A stretch of DNA of 40,217 nucleotides from Clostridiaceae bacterium (GCA_910575585.1 CAJTGF010000047.1:1-40217), one strand, 5' to 3'. Positions 1 through 9,825 are shown, counted from the stretch's first letter. Numbers and translations are program-made. Notes: generated from the letters alone by a model not told the origin.

Positions 1-32
1 ATTTTGTCAGCGTATTTATCCGTAAGTAACAT
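1..32 (-). CDS. 5' end of an unidentified leftward gene (partial)
   Basis: Only the first eleven codons lie in the window, reading MLLTDKYADKI on the minus strand. The start at 32 is chosen because a GGAGG (41-45) lies eight bases upstream; an ATG directly against that GGAGG (38-40) is too close to use. A near-consensus promoter sits just upstream (59-87). The product cannot be identified from so few residues. Mobile-element neighbours make a transposon-related protein possible, but that is inference. Confidence 0.55.
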   Translation of the reverse strand, partial: MLLTDKYADK

Positions 33-58
33 GAACACATCCTCCAACGTTTTTCTTT

Positions 59-87
59 ATTGTACTTGAAATGTGGAGGAATTGCAA
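59..87 (-). promoter_or_regulatory. Sigma-A promoter for the gene at the left edge
   Basis: On the minus strand a TTGCAA -35 box (82-87) and a TACAAT -10 box (59-64) are separated by exactly 17 bases. Transcription would start near 52, about 20 bases before the start codon at 32. The promoter abuts the repeat motif at about 95-115. Confidence 0.75.
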
Positions 88-94
88 AATCTTT

Positions 95-115
95 TCCGGT
101 TTATCCGGGTTAGGA
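95..115 (-). repeat. Short dispersed repeat motif, copy 1
   Basis: On the minus strand this reads CCTAACCCGGATAAACCGGA. The same 20 bases occur on the plus strand at about 11266 and 39383, where they form the outer end of fold-back elements B and C. Here the flanking sequence differs from those two copies right after the motif, so this may be an end of the tnpA-bearing element or a relic. Confidence 0.7.
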
Positions 116-287
116 TATTTAGACGGCAACTCCCGAGAAACCTTTCGGTCACCCCCATCATAACTCAAAGTTTAGAAGGAAGAAAAACAGCGTATTGTAT
201 GGATAACATAATACCGAAAGCAGGTATTGGCAGGAAAGATTGCATTTAAGGATACGGGGACTGATCCGGAAAGCATGTCGGACAAAG

Positions 288-561
288 GATGTAAAGATAC
301 CATCTACTGACATCGGTGCCGCCGTATATGTCAGTAAGTAAGTTGGTGTAAAATTGGGAAAGGGAGCAGTTAGAGAAAATTACAGATGGAATATAAGGAG
401 TTGCATAAGGAATTTTTGGACGGCATCTGTGGGCAAAAGGATATTTTGTAGCAAACAGAGGAGATGTGACAGACCAGATCATACAAGAATATATACAGAA
501 TCGTTTCCTACCAAATTGTGCCAATACCTTTCCATCCAAGAAACAATTTAAGCCAGCATAA
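288..561 (+). pseudogene. Decayed IS200/IS605-type TnpA (Y1 HUH transposase) remnant
   Basis: Pieces of a small HUH transposase can be read on the plus strand, but only by changing frame and passing a stop. The clearest piece is near 425-561, with WAKGYFVANRGDVTDQIIQEYI followed after a short tail by TAA at 559-561. This resembles the C-terminal LWARGYFV...V(T)DE.I..YI block of IS200/IS605 TnpA. Upstream pieces include YVSK, an in-frame stop, a KGKGA-like patch near 345-365, and EYKELHKEF. A one-base frame error separates EYKELHKEF from GRHLWAKGY. The N-terminal half with the HUH motif is not recognisable. The remnant is directly followed by fold-back element A, so it may mark what once moved that element. 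The family call rests on motif memory, not a search. Confidence 0.6.
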
Positions 562-563
562 CT

Positions 564-741
564 TAAGCCAGCGAACCCTGCATTTGCCGAAGAGAGAGGC
601 GGTCCCGTCCGGGTGAATATATGCCATGGAGATGAGACCATAGAAAACAGGAGGGCCTAACCCCGAGTGTTTTCTGCTTTACTGGGCTCATCGGAATGTC
701 CGGCATATCTGAACCCGGACGGGACCGCCTCTCTCTTCGGC
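564..741. repeat. Fold-back element A (29-bp perfect inverted arms, conserved core)
   Basis: Arms at 586-614 and 713-741 are perfect 29-base inverted repeats. Inside, pairing continues imperfectly: ATATGCC near 618-624 with GGCATAT near 702-708, GATGAG near 631-636 with CTCATC near 687-692, and a terminal AGAAAACA/TGTTTTCT stem at about 642-675. The 29-base core at 611-639, beginning GGGTGAATATATGCC, recurs at 39912-39940 and, reversed with one mismatch, at 39568-39596. The arm sequence itself is not shared with elements B or C. The flank AGCCAGCGAA near 565-575 is also shared with the 39.8-kb copies. It lies between the tnpA remnant and the 3' end of the aldolase gene. Confidence 0.85.
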
Positions 742-809
742 CTCCCACTACGCCGCCTCATCTATCCCCCCAATTCCACTATCTTCCCACTTTCCTCAAC
801 AAATCATTA

Positions 810-1577
810 TCACACCATCCCCTCCAACTCCCTTCTCACCTGCCCGCAAGCATCACAGAAAATCCCTGTATCCACCGAATACGCCAAATACCTAACGCCC
901 AAACCGCTCCACAATCTCATACTCTCCCTGCTGTCCGTAAACGTCCCCACCAGTACCCCTCTCCCCATGGCCTTCTTAGCGATCTGCCTCATCTGTTCTA
1001 TCACAAGAGGATGCATTATCTTCCCTGGCACTCCCAAACTCTGGGACAAATCATAAGGCCCCATAAACACGATATCAATGCCCGGCACTTCCAAGATCTC
1101 ATCCAGATTCCTGATCCCGTCCATGCCCTCCACCTGAATGATCACCAGACTCTGGTTGGCTCTGGAAAAATAAACGTCTCTGTCAAGAGCCGAGTAGCAG
1201 GCTGCCCGGACAAAACGGCAGATCCCCCGCTCCCCCATAGGATAAAACTTTGCCAGCCCCACTGCCGTCTCCGCCTCCCTGGCAGTTGAGACCTGGGGGA
1301 TCTGCACACCTGCCGCGCCTATATCCAGCACCCGGCCAATATCCTCCTGGCTGCCGACCCGGACCACAGGGAGAAGCCCTGTGATCTGGGCCGCCCGGAT
1401 ATTATTCTGAAGGCTTTCCAGGCTGACAGGGCCGTGTTCCATGTCAAGGATGGCAAAATCCATCCCCCCGTACCCTGCCGCCTCCACAAATGCCGGGTCG
1501 CAGGTCTTCATAAAAGGCCCTACGACGCAGCCCTGCCCCATTTTTTCGCGAAATGCTCTTATCCGTTCCGTATTCAT
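810..1577 (-). CDS. HpcH/HpaI-family aldolase (class II pyruvate-type aldolase)
   Basis: The 255-residue product belongs to the HpcH/HpaI family of metal-dependent aldolases. These reversibly split 4-hydroxy-2-oxo acids into pyruvate and an aldehyde in the cytoplasm. Visible family marks are LDMEHGP (about 44-50, with the catalytic His), the GERG(I)CR segment, and a metal-site pattern of VEG...NLDEIL...GIDIVFMGPYDLSQSLG. The start at 1577 is preferred over a start 35 codons upstream: the product then begins like the family, GGGGATGGGG precedes it, and the gap to the upstream ABC ATPase stop is 11 bases. It is the last gene of the ten-gene operon, so it probably handles a keto acid made by the upstream enzymes. 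The substrate is unknown. The family also includes non-aldolase lyases. Confidence 0.88.
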   Translation of the reverse strand: MNTERIRAFREKMGQGCVVGPFMKTCDPAFVEAAGYGGMDFAILDMEHGPVSLESLQNNIRAAQITGLLPVVRVGSQEDIGRVLDIGAAGVQIPQVSTAREAETAVGLAKFYPMGERGICRFVRAACYSALDRDVYFSRANQSLVIIQVEGMDGIRNLDEILEVPGIDIVFMGPYDLSQSLGVPGKIMHPLVIEQMRQIAKKAMGRGVLVGTFTDSRESMRLWSGLGVRYLAYSVDTGIFCDACGQVRRELEGMV

Positions 1578-1588
1578 GTCCCCATCCC

Positions 1589-2558
1589 CTATCCGCAAAA
1601 ATGACAAGCCACCTGATGCCCCGGGGCCACAGTCTTCAGTTTTGGTATCTGCTCTCTGCACATATCCCGGCATTTGGGACACCGGGGATGGAACACACAG
1701 CCAGACGGCGGTTTCACCGGAGACGGAATCTCTCCCAAAAGAGCCATCCGCCGCCGGGGATGGTCCGGATTAGGAGACGGGATGGCCGACATCAGCGCCT
1801 GGGTATATACATGAAGCGGATTCCCATACAGTTCTGCCTTGTCCGCCACCTCCACCACATGGCCCAGGTACATGACCGCGACCCGGTGGCTGATGTGGCG
1901 GACCACGCTGAGATCATGGGAGATAAACAGATACGACAAGCCATGCTTTTCCTGAAGCTTCTTCATCAGATTCAGCACCTGGGCGCGCACGGACACATCC
2001 AGGGCGGACACCGGTTCATCGCAGACGATCAGCTCCGGATTCAGAGCCATGGCCCTGGCGATCCCGATTCTCTGCCTCTGTCCCCCGGAAAACTCATGGG
2101 GAAACCGCTTCATGTGATGGCTTCCCAGCCCCACTTCCTCCAGAAGCTCCTTCACCCTCTCCCGGCGCTCCTCTTTACTCCCTATGTGGTAGATGGCATA
2201 GGGCTCTCCCACAATCTGCTCCACCGTCATCTTAGGATTCAGGGATGCGTAAGGGTCCTGAAACACCATCTGCATCTTCCGGCGCGTCTGACGGAGCCGG
2301 GCGCCCTTCATATGCGCAATCGACTGGCCGCAGAACAAGATCTGGCCCTCTGTAGGTTCCAAAAGCCGCAGGATCATCCTGCCTGTGGTGGATTTGCCGC
2401 AGCCGCTCTCCCCCACCAGCCCCAGAGTTTCCCCCTCATACAGCTCCAGGTCCACTCCGTCCACAGCCTTAACCCACCCTGCGTTCCGCTTTAAAATGCC
2501 CTTTTTCACAGGAAAATGTTTCTTTAAGTCTCTCACCTGTAAAATCTGTCTCTTTTCC

Positions 2559-2566
<8 letters not shown>
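1589..2566 (-). CDS. Dipeptide/oligopeptide ABC transporter ATPase, DppF/OppF type
   Basis: The 325-residue cytoplasmic ATPase powers import through the DppB/DppC-like permeases of the same operon. Walker A is GESGCGKST (52-60), the signature is FSGGQRQR (about 158-165), and Walker B is LIVCDEP (about 179-185) followed by VSALD. The C-terminus holds the family's oligopeptide-transporter extension with the Cys pattern [15 protein letters not shown], typical of DppD/DppF-type subunits. The start overlaps the end of the DppD-like gene by eight bases, so the two are translationally coupled. Length is normal. Confidence 0.93.
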
Positions 2567-3560
<994 letters not shown>

Positions 3561-3570
3561 TTTCAGCCCC

Positions 3571-4512
3571 CTAATATTCAATCCGGGGATCAATATAAAC
3601 ATAAATCAGATCCACCAATAAATTGATGACAATATACGCTGCCGCTATAAAAAGCACAATTCCCTGGATCAGCGGATAGTCCCGGCGCAGGACCGCGTTC
3701 ATCAAAAGCCGGCCGATGCCCGGAAGGTTAAATACCATCTCAATGGCAATGGCTCCTCCCAAAAGCACGGAAAACGTCATTCCCACCACCGTGACCGTAG
3801 GCACCATGGCATTCTTCATCACATGCTTCATGACCACTTTCCGGTACAGCAGTCCCTTTGCCATGGCAGTCCTCACATACTCCGCGTCCAGGATCTCCAG
3901 CACGCTGGAGCGGACCATTCTGGCAATAAACGCGGCCTGGGTGATCCCTAAGGATACAGCCGGCAGAAACAAGGTCTTAATGCAGCCTGCCGGATCCTCA
4001 AAAAACGGCACATACCCTCCTATGGGAAAGATCTGGTGGTAAACGGAAAAAAACAGTATCAGGTTCAGAGCCAGCCAGAACTCCGGGATCGAAACCCCGA
4101 ACACGGAAAATATCATAGCCGCCTGGTCCAAAGGCTTTCCCCGGTTTACCGCGGACACCACACCCAGGGTCACTCCGATGGATGACGCGATCACCATGGC
4201 AAAGATCGTCAGAGCCATGGTCACCCCCAGATGTTCCCCGATGGCCTGGACCACCGGCTGGTTGAGAAAAATAGACTCTCCCAGATCCCCTTTCAGCAGA
4301 TTGGAAAACCATCTGGCCATCTGCACGGCCACCGGCTGGTCATATCCCATCTGAGTTCTTAACTGGGCGATCTGCTCCATGGTGGCATCGGGACCCAGCA
4401 TAAGGCTGGCCGGGTCCCCGGGTGAAAAAAATATCAGCATAAACACCATGACCGATGGGATCAGCATGGTAGGGATCAGCTGCAGCAGGCGTTTCAGTAT
4501 ATACGCTCCCAT
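3571..4512 (-). CDS. Dipeptide-type ABC transporter permease, DppB/OppB type
   Basis: This 313-residue membrane protein forms half of the transport channel. The N-terminus MGAYILKRLLQLIPTM is the classic DppB start. The hydrophobic first segment is followed by an extracellular domain with GDLGESIF, about five further membrane spans, and the permease loop AEYVRTAMAKGL that contacts the ATPase. It ends in YIDPRIEY as in DppB. GGAGG precedes the ATG. The partner DppC-like permease is not adjacent: it lies at 7766-8599, with the deacylase and binding-protein genes between. Confidence 0.93.
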   Translation of the reverse strand: MGAYILKRLLQLIPTMLIPSVMVFMLIFFSPGDPASLMLGPDATMEQIAQLRTQMGYDQPVAVQMARWFSNLLKGDLGESIFLNQPVVQAIGEHLGVTMALTIFAMVIASSIGVTLGVVSAVNRGKPLDQAAMIFSVFGVSIPEFWLALNLILFFSVYHQIFPIGGYVPFFEDPAGCIKTLFLPAVSLGITQAAFIARMVRSSVLEILDAEYVRTAMAKGLLYRKVVMKHVMKNAMVPTVTVVGMTFSVLLGGAIAIEMVFNLPGIGRLLMNAVLRRDYPLIQGIVLFIAAAYIVINLLVDLIYVYIDPRIEY

Positions 4513-4535
4513 AAATCACCCTCCATAAACAGTTC

Positions 4536-6140
4536 TCACTTCTCCAGGTAACAGTTCCAGAAAAACGTAAAAGGTCCTTCGTCAAAATTCTTCAGATCCT
4601 TGCTGCGGCTGGACAAAAGGAAGTAATCTCCGATCTTAATAAACGGCACGTCTCCCCAAATCCACGTCTCCTGAAATTCGTCCCAGATCTGCTGCCGCTT
4701 TTCTTCATCCGCCTGGGCGTTCAATTCCACGATCATTTGATCCTTCTCCTCATTCTCCCACCAGCCGGGCCAGGTGCCGTCCAGATGGGGCAGAACGCCG
4801 GGATCCGGGGTAAAGGTAGTGGCCCCGCTGAAAATATTGTAGGCCGAAGGGTCATTGCGGACCTGGGTGATGGTGGCCCAGTCCACAACCTGGACATCCA
4901 CGTTAAAACCTGCCTCCTTCATCTGCTGGGACGCGACCACGGCGATCTTGTACATGTAGGGATAATCCTTTGTCGTATACCAGACAACCGGTTCCCCTTT
5001 GTAATCGGTTTCCGCCAGCAGCGCTTTTGCCTTCTCCACATCATGCTGGTTATACATGTCCTTACCACCTTCACTGTACATAGGCTGTTCCTGGAACATG
5101 GCGGAACAATCGATTCTGTAAAACAGCTCATTGCCGAACGCCGCCTTCATGCACGCTTCCATATCGAGACAGGCCAAAAGCGCCTGCCTGGCTTTCACAT
5201 TGACAAAAATACCCTCTTTTTTGTTAAGCACCATCATGGGCCACCACCACGGCTTGATCACCACCGGCTCGCTGGCCGGGTCCATCTCCACCAGGTCGTA
5301 CATATCCGTGCTGATCTGCTCTCCAAAATGATACTCCCCTGTGGACACCCCGTCCTTTCGCACCGCGTCCTCCGACACGGGAATAAAAGTCAGCTGCTCA
5401 AAATACGCCGTCTTCCTTCCGCCGTGGCCGCTTGGTTCCTCTTCCCGGGGACAATACTCCTGATACTTTGCCAGCTTCACATACTGGTCCGGCCTGTGTT
5501 CCAAAAACCGGTAAGGACCTGTGCCGATGATATACTCTTCCGGGATCCCCTTTTCCCCTGCCGCCTCAATGGATTCTTTGGGATAGATCCCTCCCTGCTG
5601 GTTGGGAAACGCAAGAAGCGTAGTCACCACCACAGAGGGTTCCGTCAGATACAGTTCCACCGTATAGTCGTCCGTAACCTGGATCTTATCCAGAATCTTT
5701 CCCAAAATAGCGCCGTAGCTGGTCTTCTCCACCCACCGCTTTAAAGATGCCTCCACATCCTGAGCAGTCAGCTCCTTTCCGTTGTGAAAGGTAACCCCTT
5801 TCCGCAGCCGGATGGTGTAATGGGTGTTGTCCTCCGAAACTTTAGTATCCTCCGCCAGCATAGGCACCGTGTTGTAATCCCCGTCAATGGTGTACAGCCC
5901 CTCAAGGATATGGTATCCGATCTCCTGAGTAATAAACGCGGACGTCATATGCACGTCCAGGGTAGACGGCTCCCCGATGACGGCAACCTTCAGCTCTTCT
6001 GCCTGGATCTTTTCCGTCACTGCCCCGCTTTCCTGTGTCTTTTCCGGGCTTTCAGAACTTCCCTGGCCTCCTTTGCCGCACCCCAAAACGGATACTGCCA
6101 TCATCATCACTGCCAGCCCCATGGATAATCCTCGTTTCAT
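4536..6140 (-). CDS. Peptide-type ABC transporter substrate-binding lipoprotein (SBP family 5)
   Basis: The 534-residue extracytoplasmic binding protein delivers the ligand to the DppBC-like channel. It begins with a lipoprotein signal, MKRGLSMGLAVMMMAVSVLGC, with the lipid-carrying Cys at 21. A Gly/Ser/Glu-rich linker follows, then a family 5 body with GEPSTLDVHMTSAF near 60, the LAEDTKVSEDNTHYTIRLRKGV block and HNGKELTAQDV. GGAGG lies at correct spacing from the ATG. Family 5 proteins bind di- and oligopeptides, but also opines, nickel and glutathione. The neighbouring D-aminoacylase suggests an N-acyl-D-amino acid or a D-residue peptide. Confidence 0.92.
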   Translation of the reverse strand: MKRGLSMGLAVMMMAVSVLGCGKGGQGSSESPEKTQESGAVTEKIQAEELKVAVIGEPSTLDVHMTSAFITQEIGYHILEGLYTIDGDYNTVPMLAEDTKVSEDNTHYTIRLRKGVTFHNGKELTAQDVEASLKRWVEKTSYGAILGKILDKIQVTDDYTVELYLTEPSVVVTTLLAFPNQQGGIYPKESIEAAGEKGIPEEYIIGTGPYRFLEHRPDQYVKLAKYQEYCPREEEPSGHGGRKTAYFEQLTFIPVSEDAVRKDGVSTGEYHFGEQISTDMYDLVEMDPASEPVVIKPWWWPMMVLNKKEGIFVNVKARQALLACLDMEACMKAAFGNELFYRIDCSAMFQEQPMYSEGGKDMYNQHDVEKAKALLAETDYKGEPVVWYTTKDYPYMYKIAVVASQQMKEAGFNVDVQVVDWATITQVRNDPSAYNIFSGATTFTPDPGVLPHLDGTWPGWWENEEKDQMIVELNAQADEEKRQQIWDEFQETWIWGDVPFIKIGDYFLLSSRSKDLKNFDEGPFTFFWNCYLEK

Positions 6141-6151
6141 GTCTTACCTCC

Positions 6152-7753
6152 TCATAAGTTAGATTGCCGCCTTCTGATCAGTTTCCCCTGCCCCGCCTTT
6201 GGTATTCCTCCTTCCTGCCACGCGACGCAGCCATTAACTATCACACATTGGATCCCCTCCGGAAATCGCCTGGGATCCGAAAAATCCGCTTGATCACTGA
6301 TCGTTTCCGGATCAAAGATGGTCAGATCCCCAAAATACTGTTCCTCCATTCTTCCCCTTTTCTCCAGTCCAAACCGCTTTGCCGGCTGCCATGTGATCTT
6401 ATGGATGGCTTCCTCCCAGGTCAACAGCCCTTTCTCCCTGACAAACTCCCTTAAGAACTTGGGAAAGGTTCCGTAGAGTCTGGGATGGGGGGATCCTGCC
6501 CCCGGAAGCCCGTCAGAAGCCACCGACACCCCGGGAAACAAAATGGTCTCTTCCATATCCTCCTGGGCAATATGGTTTAACAAGATGGATGCCTCCCCCT
6601 GCTCCTCCAAAAACAGATCCATAAAAACCGCTTCTTCCCCCATCTGCCGCCTGTCTGCGATCTCCTTCACAGATAAACCCATAAACTCCCTGTTTTTCCT
6701 TGTGGCCGCCGAAGAAAGGATCACGTTCTCCCACCCGCACAGCAGGCTCAGATTATCCTCCTCTCCCCAGCTTTCCCTAAGACGCTTTGTAACAGCCTCG
6801 CGAAATTTTTCGTCCGAAAGCCCTTCAAGCAGCTTTTTTACCCCGGATCGTAAATATTCCGTTGGAAACAAGATGGCCATGGTGGTGCTGCCCATGGTGT
6901 AGGGATACATATCAAAGGACAGATCCGCCCCCTGATCCATCAGCCCCTTTAACCAGGCAAGCTTTTGCCTCATGTCTCCCCGATAGCCTGTTCCCACATG
7001 TTTCAGATGGCTGATCTCCACAGGCACCTGGCATTGGAGAGACAGCCGCGCCGCAGCCTGGACGGACTCCGAAAAACCTTCCGATTCCGATCTCATATGG
7101 ATCGTGACAATGCCGCCTCTGGCCCCCACTTCCTTGGCCAGCTGCATAAGCTCTTCCTCTTTGGAGTAACAGCCGGGAGCGTACATAAGCCCCAGGGAGA
7201 GGCCCAAGGAGCCGGCCTCCATGGCCTCCTTCACATACGCCCGTTCCCGTTCCAGCTCCTCCTTTCCCGGCGCCCGGTCCGTAAATCCGTTGGCTGACAG
7301 ATACACTGCCCCGTGGGGAACCAGGCAGGCCACATTTATGGCTTTTTTTACGGTCTCCATGTACACCATATATTCCCCGAACGTTTCAAACAAAAACTTC
7401 TGTGCCTGGGCCCCCAGAATGGGGACGTTGTAGTCCGCCAAGTCTCTGCGGCAGTGAATGGCAGCAGGGGCCGCGCCGAATCCGCAGTTGCCTGTGATCA
7501 CTGTGGTAACCCCCTGACGCAGTTTCGGCATATTCATGGGATCTATGTCAAACACCAGGTCATCATGGGTATGAACATCGATAAATCCCGGGCTGACTAT
7601 CTTTCCCTTTGCCTCGATGACCACCTTGGCGTCACCGTCAATAGAATCGGCGATCTTAACGATCCTTTGGCCTGCCACCGCCACATCGCCCACACGCCCC
7701 TTCTTCCCTGTACCGTCAATGAGAAATCCTTCTTTTATCAGCAGATCATACAT
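6152..7753 (-). CDS. N-acyl-D-amino-acid deacylase (D-aminoacylase)
   Basis: The 533-residue amidohydrolase should cleave N-acyl-D-amino acids to a free D-amino acid and a carboxylate in the cytoplasm. The metal-site residues can be seen: HTHDD (61-65), the family-specific cysteine in GNCGFG (Cys90), His219 in IHMRSE, His249 in ISHLKHVG, and the catalytic Asp414 in VASDG. Cys90 and the late SDG set apart D-aminoacylases from dihydroorotase-like relatives. Length matches the usual 480-530 residues. AAAGGAG precedes the ATG. It sits within the transporter operon, between the DppC-like permease and the binding protein, which links uptake to deacylation. The side-chain preference cannot be read from the sequence. 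Confidence 0.9.
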   Translation of the reverse strand: MYDLLIKEGFLIDGTGKKGRVGDVAVAGQRIVKIADSIDGDAKVVIEAKGKIVSPGFIDVHTHDDLVFDIDPMNMPKLRQGVTTVITGNCGFGAAPAAIHCRRDLADYNVPILGAQAQKFLFETFGEYMVYMETVKKAINVACLVPHGAVYLSANGFTDRAPGKEELERERAYVKEAMEAGSLGLSLGLMYAPGCYSKEEELMQLAKEVGARGGIVTIHMRSESEGFSESVQAAARLSLQCQVPVEISHLKHVGTGYRGDMRQKLAWLKGLMDQGADLSFDMYPYTMGSTTMAILFPTEYLRSGVKKLLEGLSDEKFREAVTKRLRESWGEEDNLSLLCGWENVILSSAATRKNREFMGLSVKEIADRRQMGEEAVFMDLFLEEQGEASILLNHIAQEDMEETILFPGVSVASDGLPGAGSPHPRLYGTFPKFLREFVREKGLLTWEEAIHKITWQPAKRFGLEKRGRMEEQYFGDLTIFDPETISDQADFSDPRRFPEGIQCVIVNGCVAWQEGGIPKAGQGKLIRRRQSNL

Positions 7754-7765
7754 GTTCTGACTCCT

Positions 7766-8599
7766 TTATTTTTTCAGCCTCGGATCCAAAAAGTCCCGCA
7801 GTCCGTCCCCAAGCATATTGAGCCCCAGCACCGTGATCATAATGGAAAGTCCGGGAAAAACCGTAAGCCATGGGGCGATCTGCATATACACCCGCCCTTC
7901 GCTTAAGATATTCCCCCAGCTGGGAAGCGTAGCCGGAACGCCGACGCCCAGAAAACTTAACGCCGCTTCCCCCAATATGGCATAGGAAAAAATAAAAGAC
8001 GCCTGGACCACAATGGGAGAAAAGCAGTTGGGCAGGATGTGATAAAAAAGTATCCGCGTATCCAAAGCCCCCATGGCCCTGGCCGCTTCAATATACTGGC
8101 TCTCCCTGACCGTCAGGATAAACGAGCGCACGACCCTGGCAACCCTTGGCGTATAGACGATTCCCAAAGCCACAATGACATTTAACATACTGGGGCCCAT
8201 GGCGCCCATCATGGCGATCGCCAAAACGATCCCCGGAAACGCCATCAGTCCGTCCATAACCCTCATGATAACCGTGTCCATCCTGGGATAGTAGCCCGCC
8301 ATCAGACCGAACACAAGTCCCATGCCCACCGCCGCCACAACGATGAAAAAGGCTACTGTCAGAGAATTTCTTGCCCCATACAAAACCCTTGCCAGCAGAT
8401 CCCGGCCAAACTCATCGGTTCCCATAAGATGTTCCCAGGAAGGGGCCAGCAGCCGATTGGTCACATCCATCTCATCGGGCGTAAACCTGGCAAACCATCC
8501 GGCCCCCAAAGCCGCCGTCAGGACAAAGCCCACCAGCACAAGGCCCATGAGCGCGGACCGGCGCTGCTGCAACATTTTTTTCCAACGCGTCATCTCCAT
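7766..8599 (-). CDS. Dipeptide-type ABC transporter permease, DppC/OppC type
   Basis: This is the second permease half, about 277 residues. An N-terminal membrane span (QRRSALMGLVLVGFVLTA) is followed by the DppC-typical HLMGTDEFGRDLLARVLYGAR motif, about five more spans, and the EAARAMGALDTRILFYHILPN coupling loop. It ends in FLDPRLKK. The start is uncertain. ATG at 8599 overlaps the upstream stop as TGATG, GTG at 8602 is possible, and ATG at 8593 has the best-spaced GAGGTG. The split from its DppB-like partner is unusual for this family, where the two permease genes are normally adjacent. Confidence 0.9.
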   Translation of the reverse strand: MEMTRWKKMLQQRRSALMGLVLVGFVLTAALGAGWFARFTPDEMDVTNRLLAPSWEHLMGTDEFGRDLLARVLYGARNSLTVAFFIVVAAVGMGLVFGLMAGYYPRMDTVIMRVMDGLMAFPGIVLAIAMMGAMGPSMLNVIVALGIVYTPRVARVVRSFILTVRESQYIEAARAMGALDTRILFYHILPNCFSPIVVQASFIFSYAILGEAALSFLGVGVPATLPSWGNILSEGRVYMQIAPWLTVFPGLSIMITVLGLNMLGDGLRDFLDPRLKK

Positions 8600-9825
8600 C
8601 ACCTCACCAACCGGTCTATCTGGTCCTCGCTGTCGATCACCGGCGGCTTTTCAGGCTGCCGCCCGCTGTACTTAAACCCGTGTCCCGTAGTCAGGCACAC
8701 CGCCAGCGCTCCCTTTTTAAGAACCCTCTGGTCCCACAGCTTCTTCACAGCCCCCACAGACACGGCTCCCGTGGGTTCACAGTAAAGACCCATCTTTGTC
8801 TCCACCATCCGAAAGGCATCCCGGACCTCATCCTCCGTAAGGGAGACCATCCTGCCTCCTGTCCTTCTCACCGCTTCCAGGGTCAGCTCCCCGTCCCCCT
8901 CATATCCCATTAGGGGATCGGAAATCCCGCCTGCCATGGTCTCGATTTGGCCTTCCCAGCCTCTGACCCTGGCGCTTCCTTCCTCGTAAGCCCGCGTAAT
9001 AGGCTCACAGGCCGTCACCTGGACGCCTACCATGGCCGGAAGACGGCGGATCAGCCCCATTCGTTTCAGTTCCTCATAGCCCTTAAGGATCCCCACCAGC
9101 AGCGGCCCGGAACCGATGGGGACAAAGATGTGATCCGGAACTCTTCCCTGCAGCTGATAATACAGCTCGTAAGCCGGCGTCTTATCCCCCTCCACCGTGT
9201 AGGGGTTTAGGAACGTGGATGTGACATTGGCCCATCCGTACCGTTTCGCGCACAGCTTTGCCATGTCAAAGGACCGGCTGTAATTGCCTTTTACGCAGAT
9301 GACCCTGGCTCCATAGGACTGGGCCTGGACCACCTTATTGGGGTCTGTGGAATCCGGAACAAACACCACGCATTCCATGCCGGCCCTGGCCGCGTAGGCG
9401 GCTGCGGAGGCTGACGCGTTGCCTGAAGAGGCCACTACGATCTTCTCAAATCCTTTTTCCTTTGCCACCGACACCCCCACCGATGTGGGCCGGTCCTTAA
9501 AAGACCCTGTGGGGTTTAGCATCTCCGCCTTCACCGCCATCTCCAGATCGCAGCCCCATACTTCAGCTATGGATCCTGCGTCCAGCAGGGGCGTATCCCC
9601 TTCCCCCAGAGTCACGATATGGCTCTTATGCTCCACAGGAAGAAGGCCCCTGAACTTCCACATCCCCGGAAGATCCCTATGAGGATTTCCAATGGGGTTT
9701 TTGGAAAACACCTTTCCGTAATCATATGTGACCTCCAAGATCCCCTTGCAGCCATCACAGGAATACCTGTTCTCAAGAGGATAAACCGCCCCGCATCTTC
9801 TGCAGGTCAGATTCTTCGCGTCCAT
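8599..9825 (-). CDS. Threonine-synthase-like fold-type II PLP enzyme with N-terminal zinc ribbon
   Basis: The 408-residue product begins with a small zinc ribbon (Cys8-x2-Cys11 and Cys23-x2-Cys26), then a fold-type II PLP domain. The PLP lysine is Lys110 in NPTGSFKDRP. The phosphate and substrate loops appear as ASSGNASASAAAYAARAGM and IGSGPLL. A longer open frame extends to 10149, but its extra 108 residues are low-complexity and overlap ridA in another frame. The ATG at 9825, with GGTGGAGG upstream, gives the proper N-terminus. The family includes true threonine synthases and many catabolic beta-eliminating enzymes. Placement beside RidA and a D-aminoacylase makes a serine/threonine-type ammonia-lyase role more likely here than threonine biosynthesis; this is inference. 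Confidence 0.82.
   Translation of the reverse strand: MDAKNLTCRRCGAVYPLENRYSCDGCKGILEVTYDYGKVFSKNPIGNPHRDLPGMWKFRGLLPVEHKSHIVTLGEGDTPLLDAGSIAEVWGCDLEMAVKAEMLNPTGSFKDRPTSVGVSVAKEKGFEKIVVASSGNASASAAAYAARAGMECVVFVPDSTDPNKVVQAQSYGARVICVKGNYSRSFDMAKLCAKRYGWANVTSTFLNPYTVEGDKTPAYELYYQLQGRVPDHIFVPIGSGPLLVGILKGYEELKRMGLIRRLPAMVGVQVTACEPITRAYEEGSARVRGWEGQIETMAGGISDPLMGYEGDGELTLEAVRRTGGRMVSLTEDEVRDAFRMVETKMGLYCEPTGAVSVGAVKKLWDQRVLKKGALAVCLTTGHGFKYSGRQPEKPPVIDSEDQIDRLVR

Noticed and set aside
246-641. A 131-codon minus-strand open frame over the tnpA remnant
   Set aside because: It has no ribosome site, a composition unlike the neighbours, and runs into the hairpin arm; the plus strand carries the transposase remnant.
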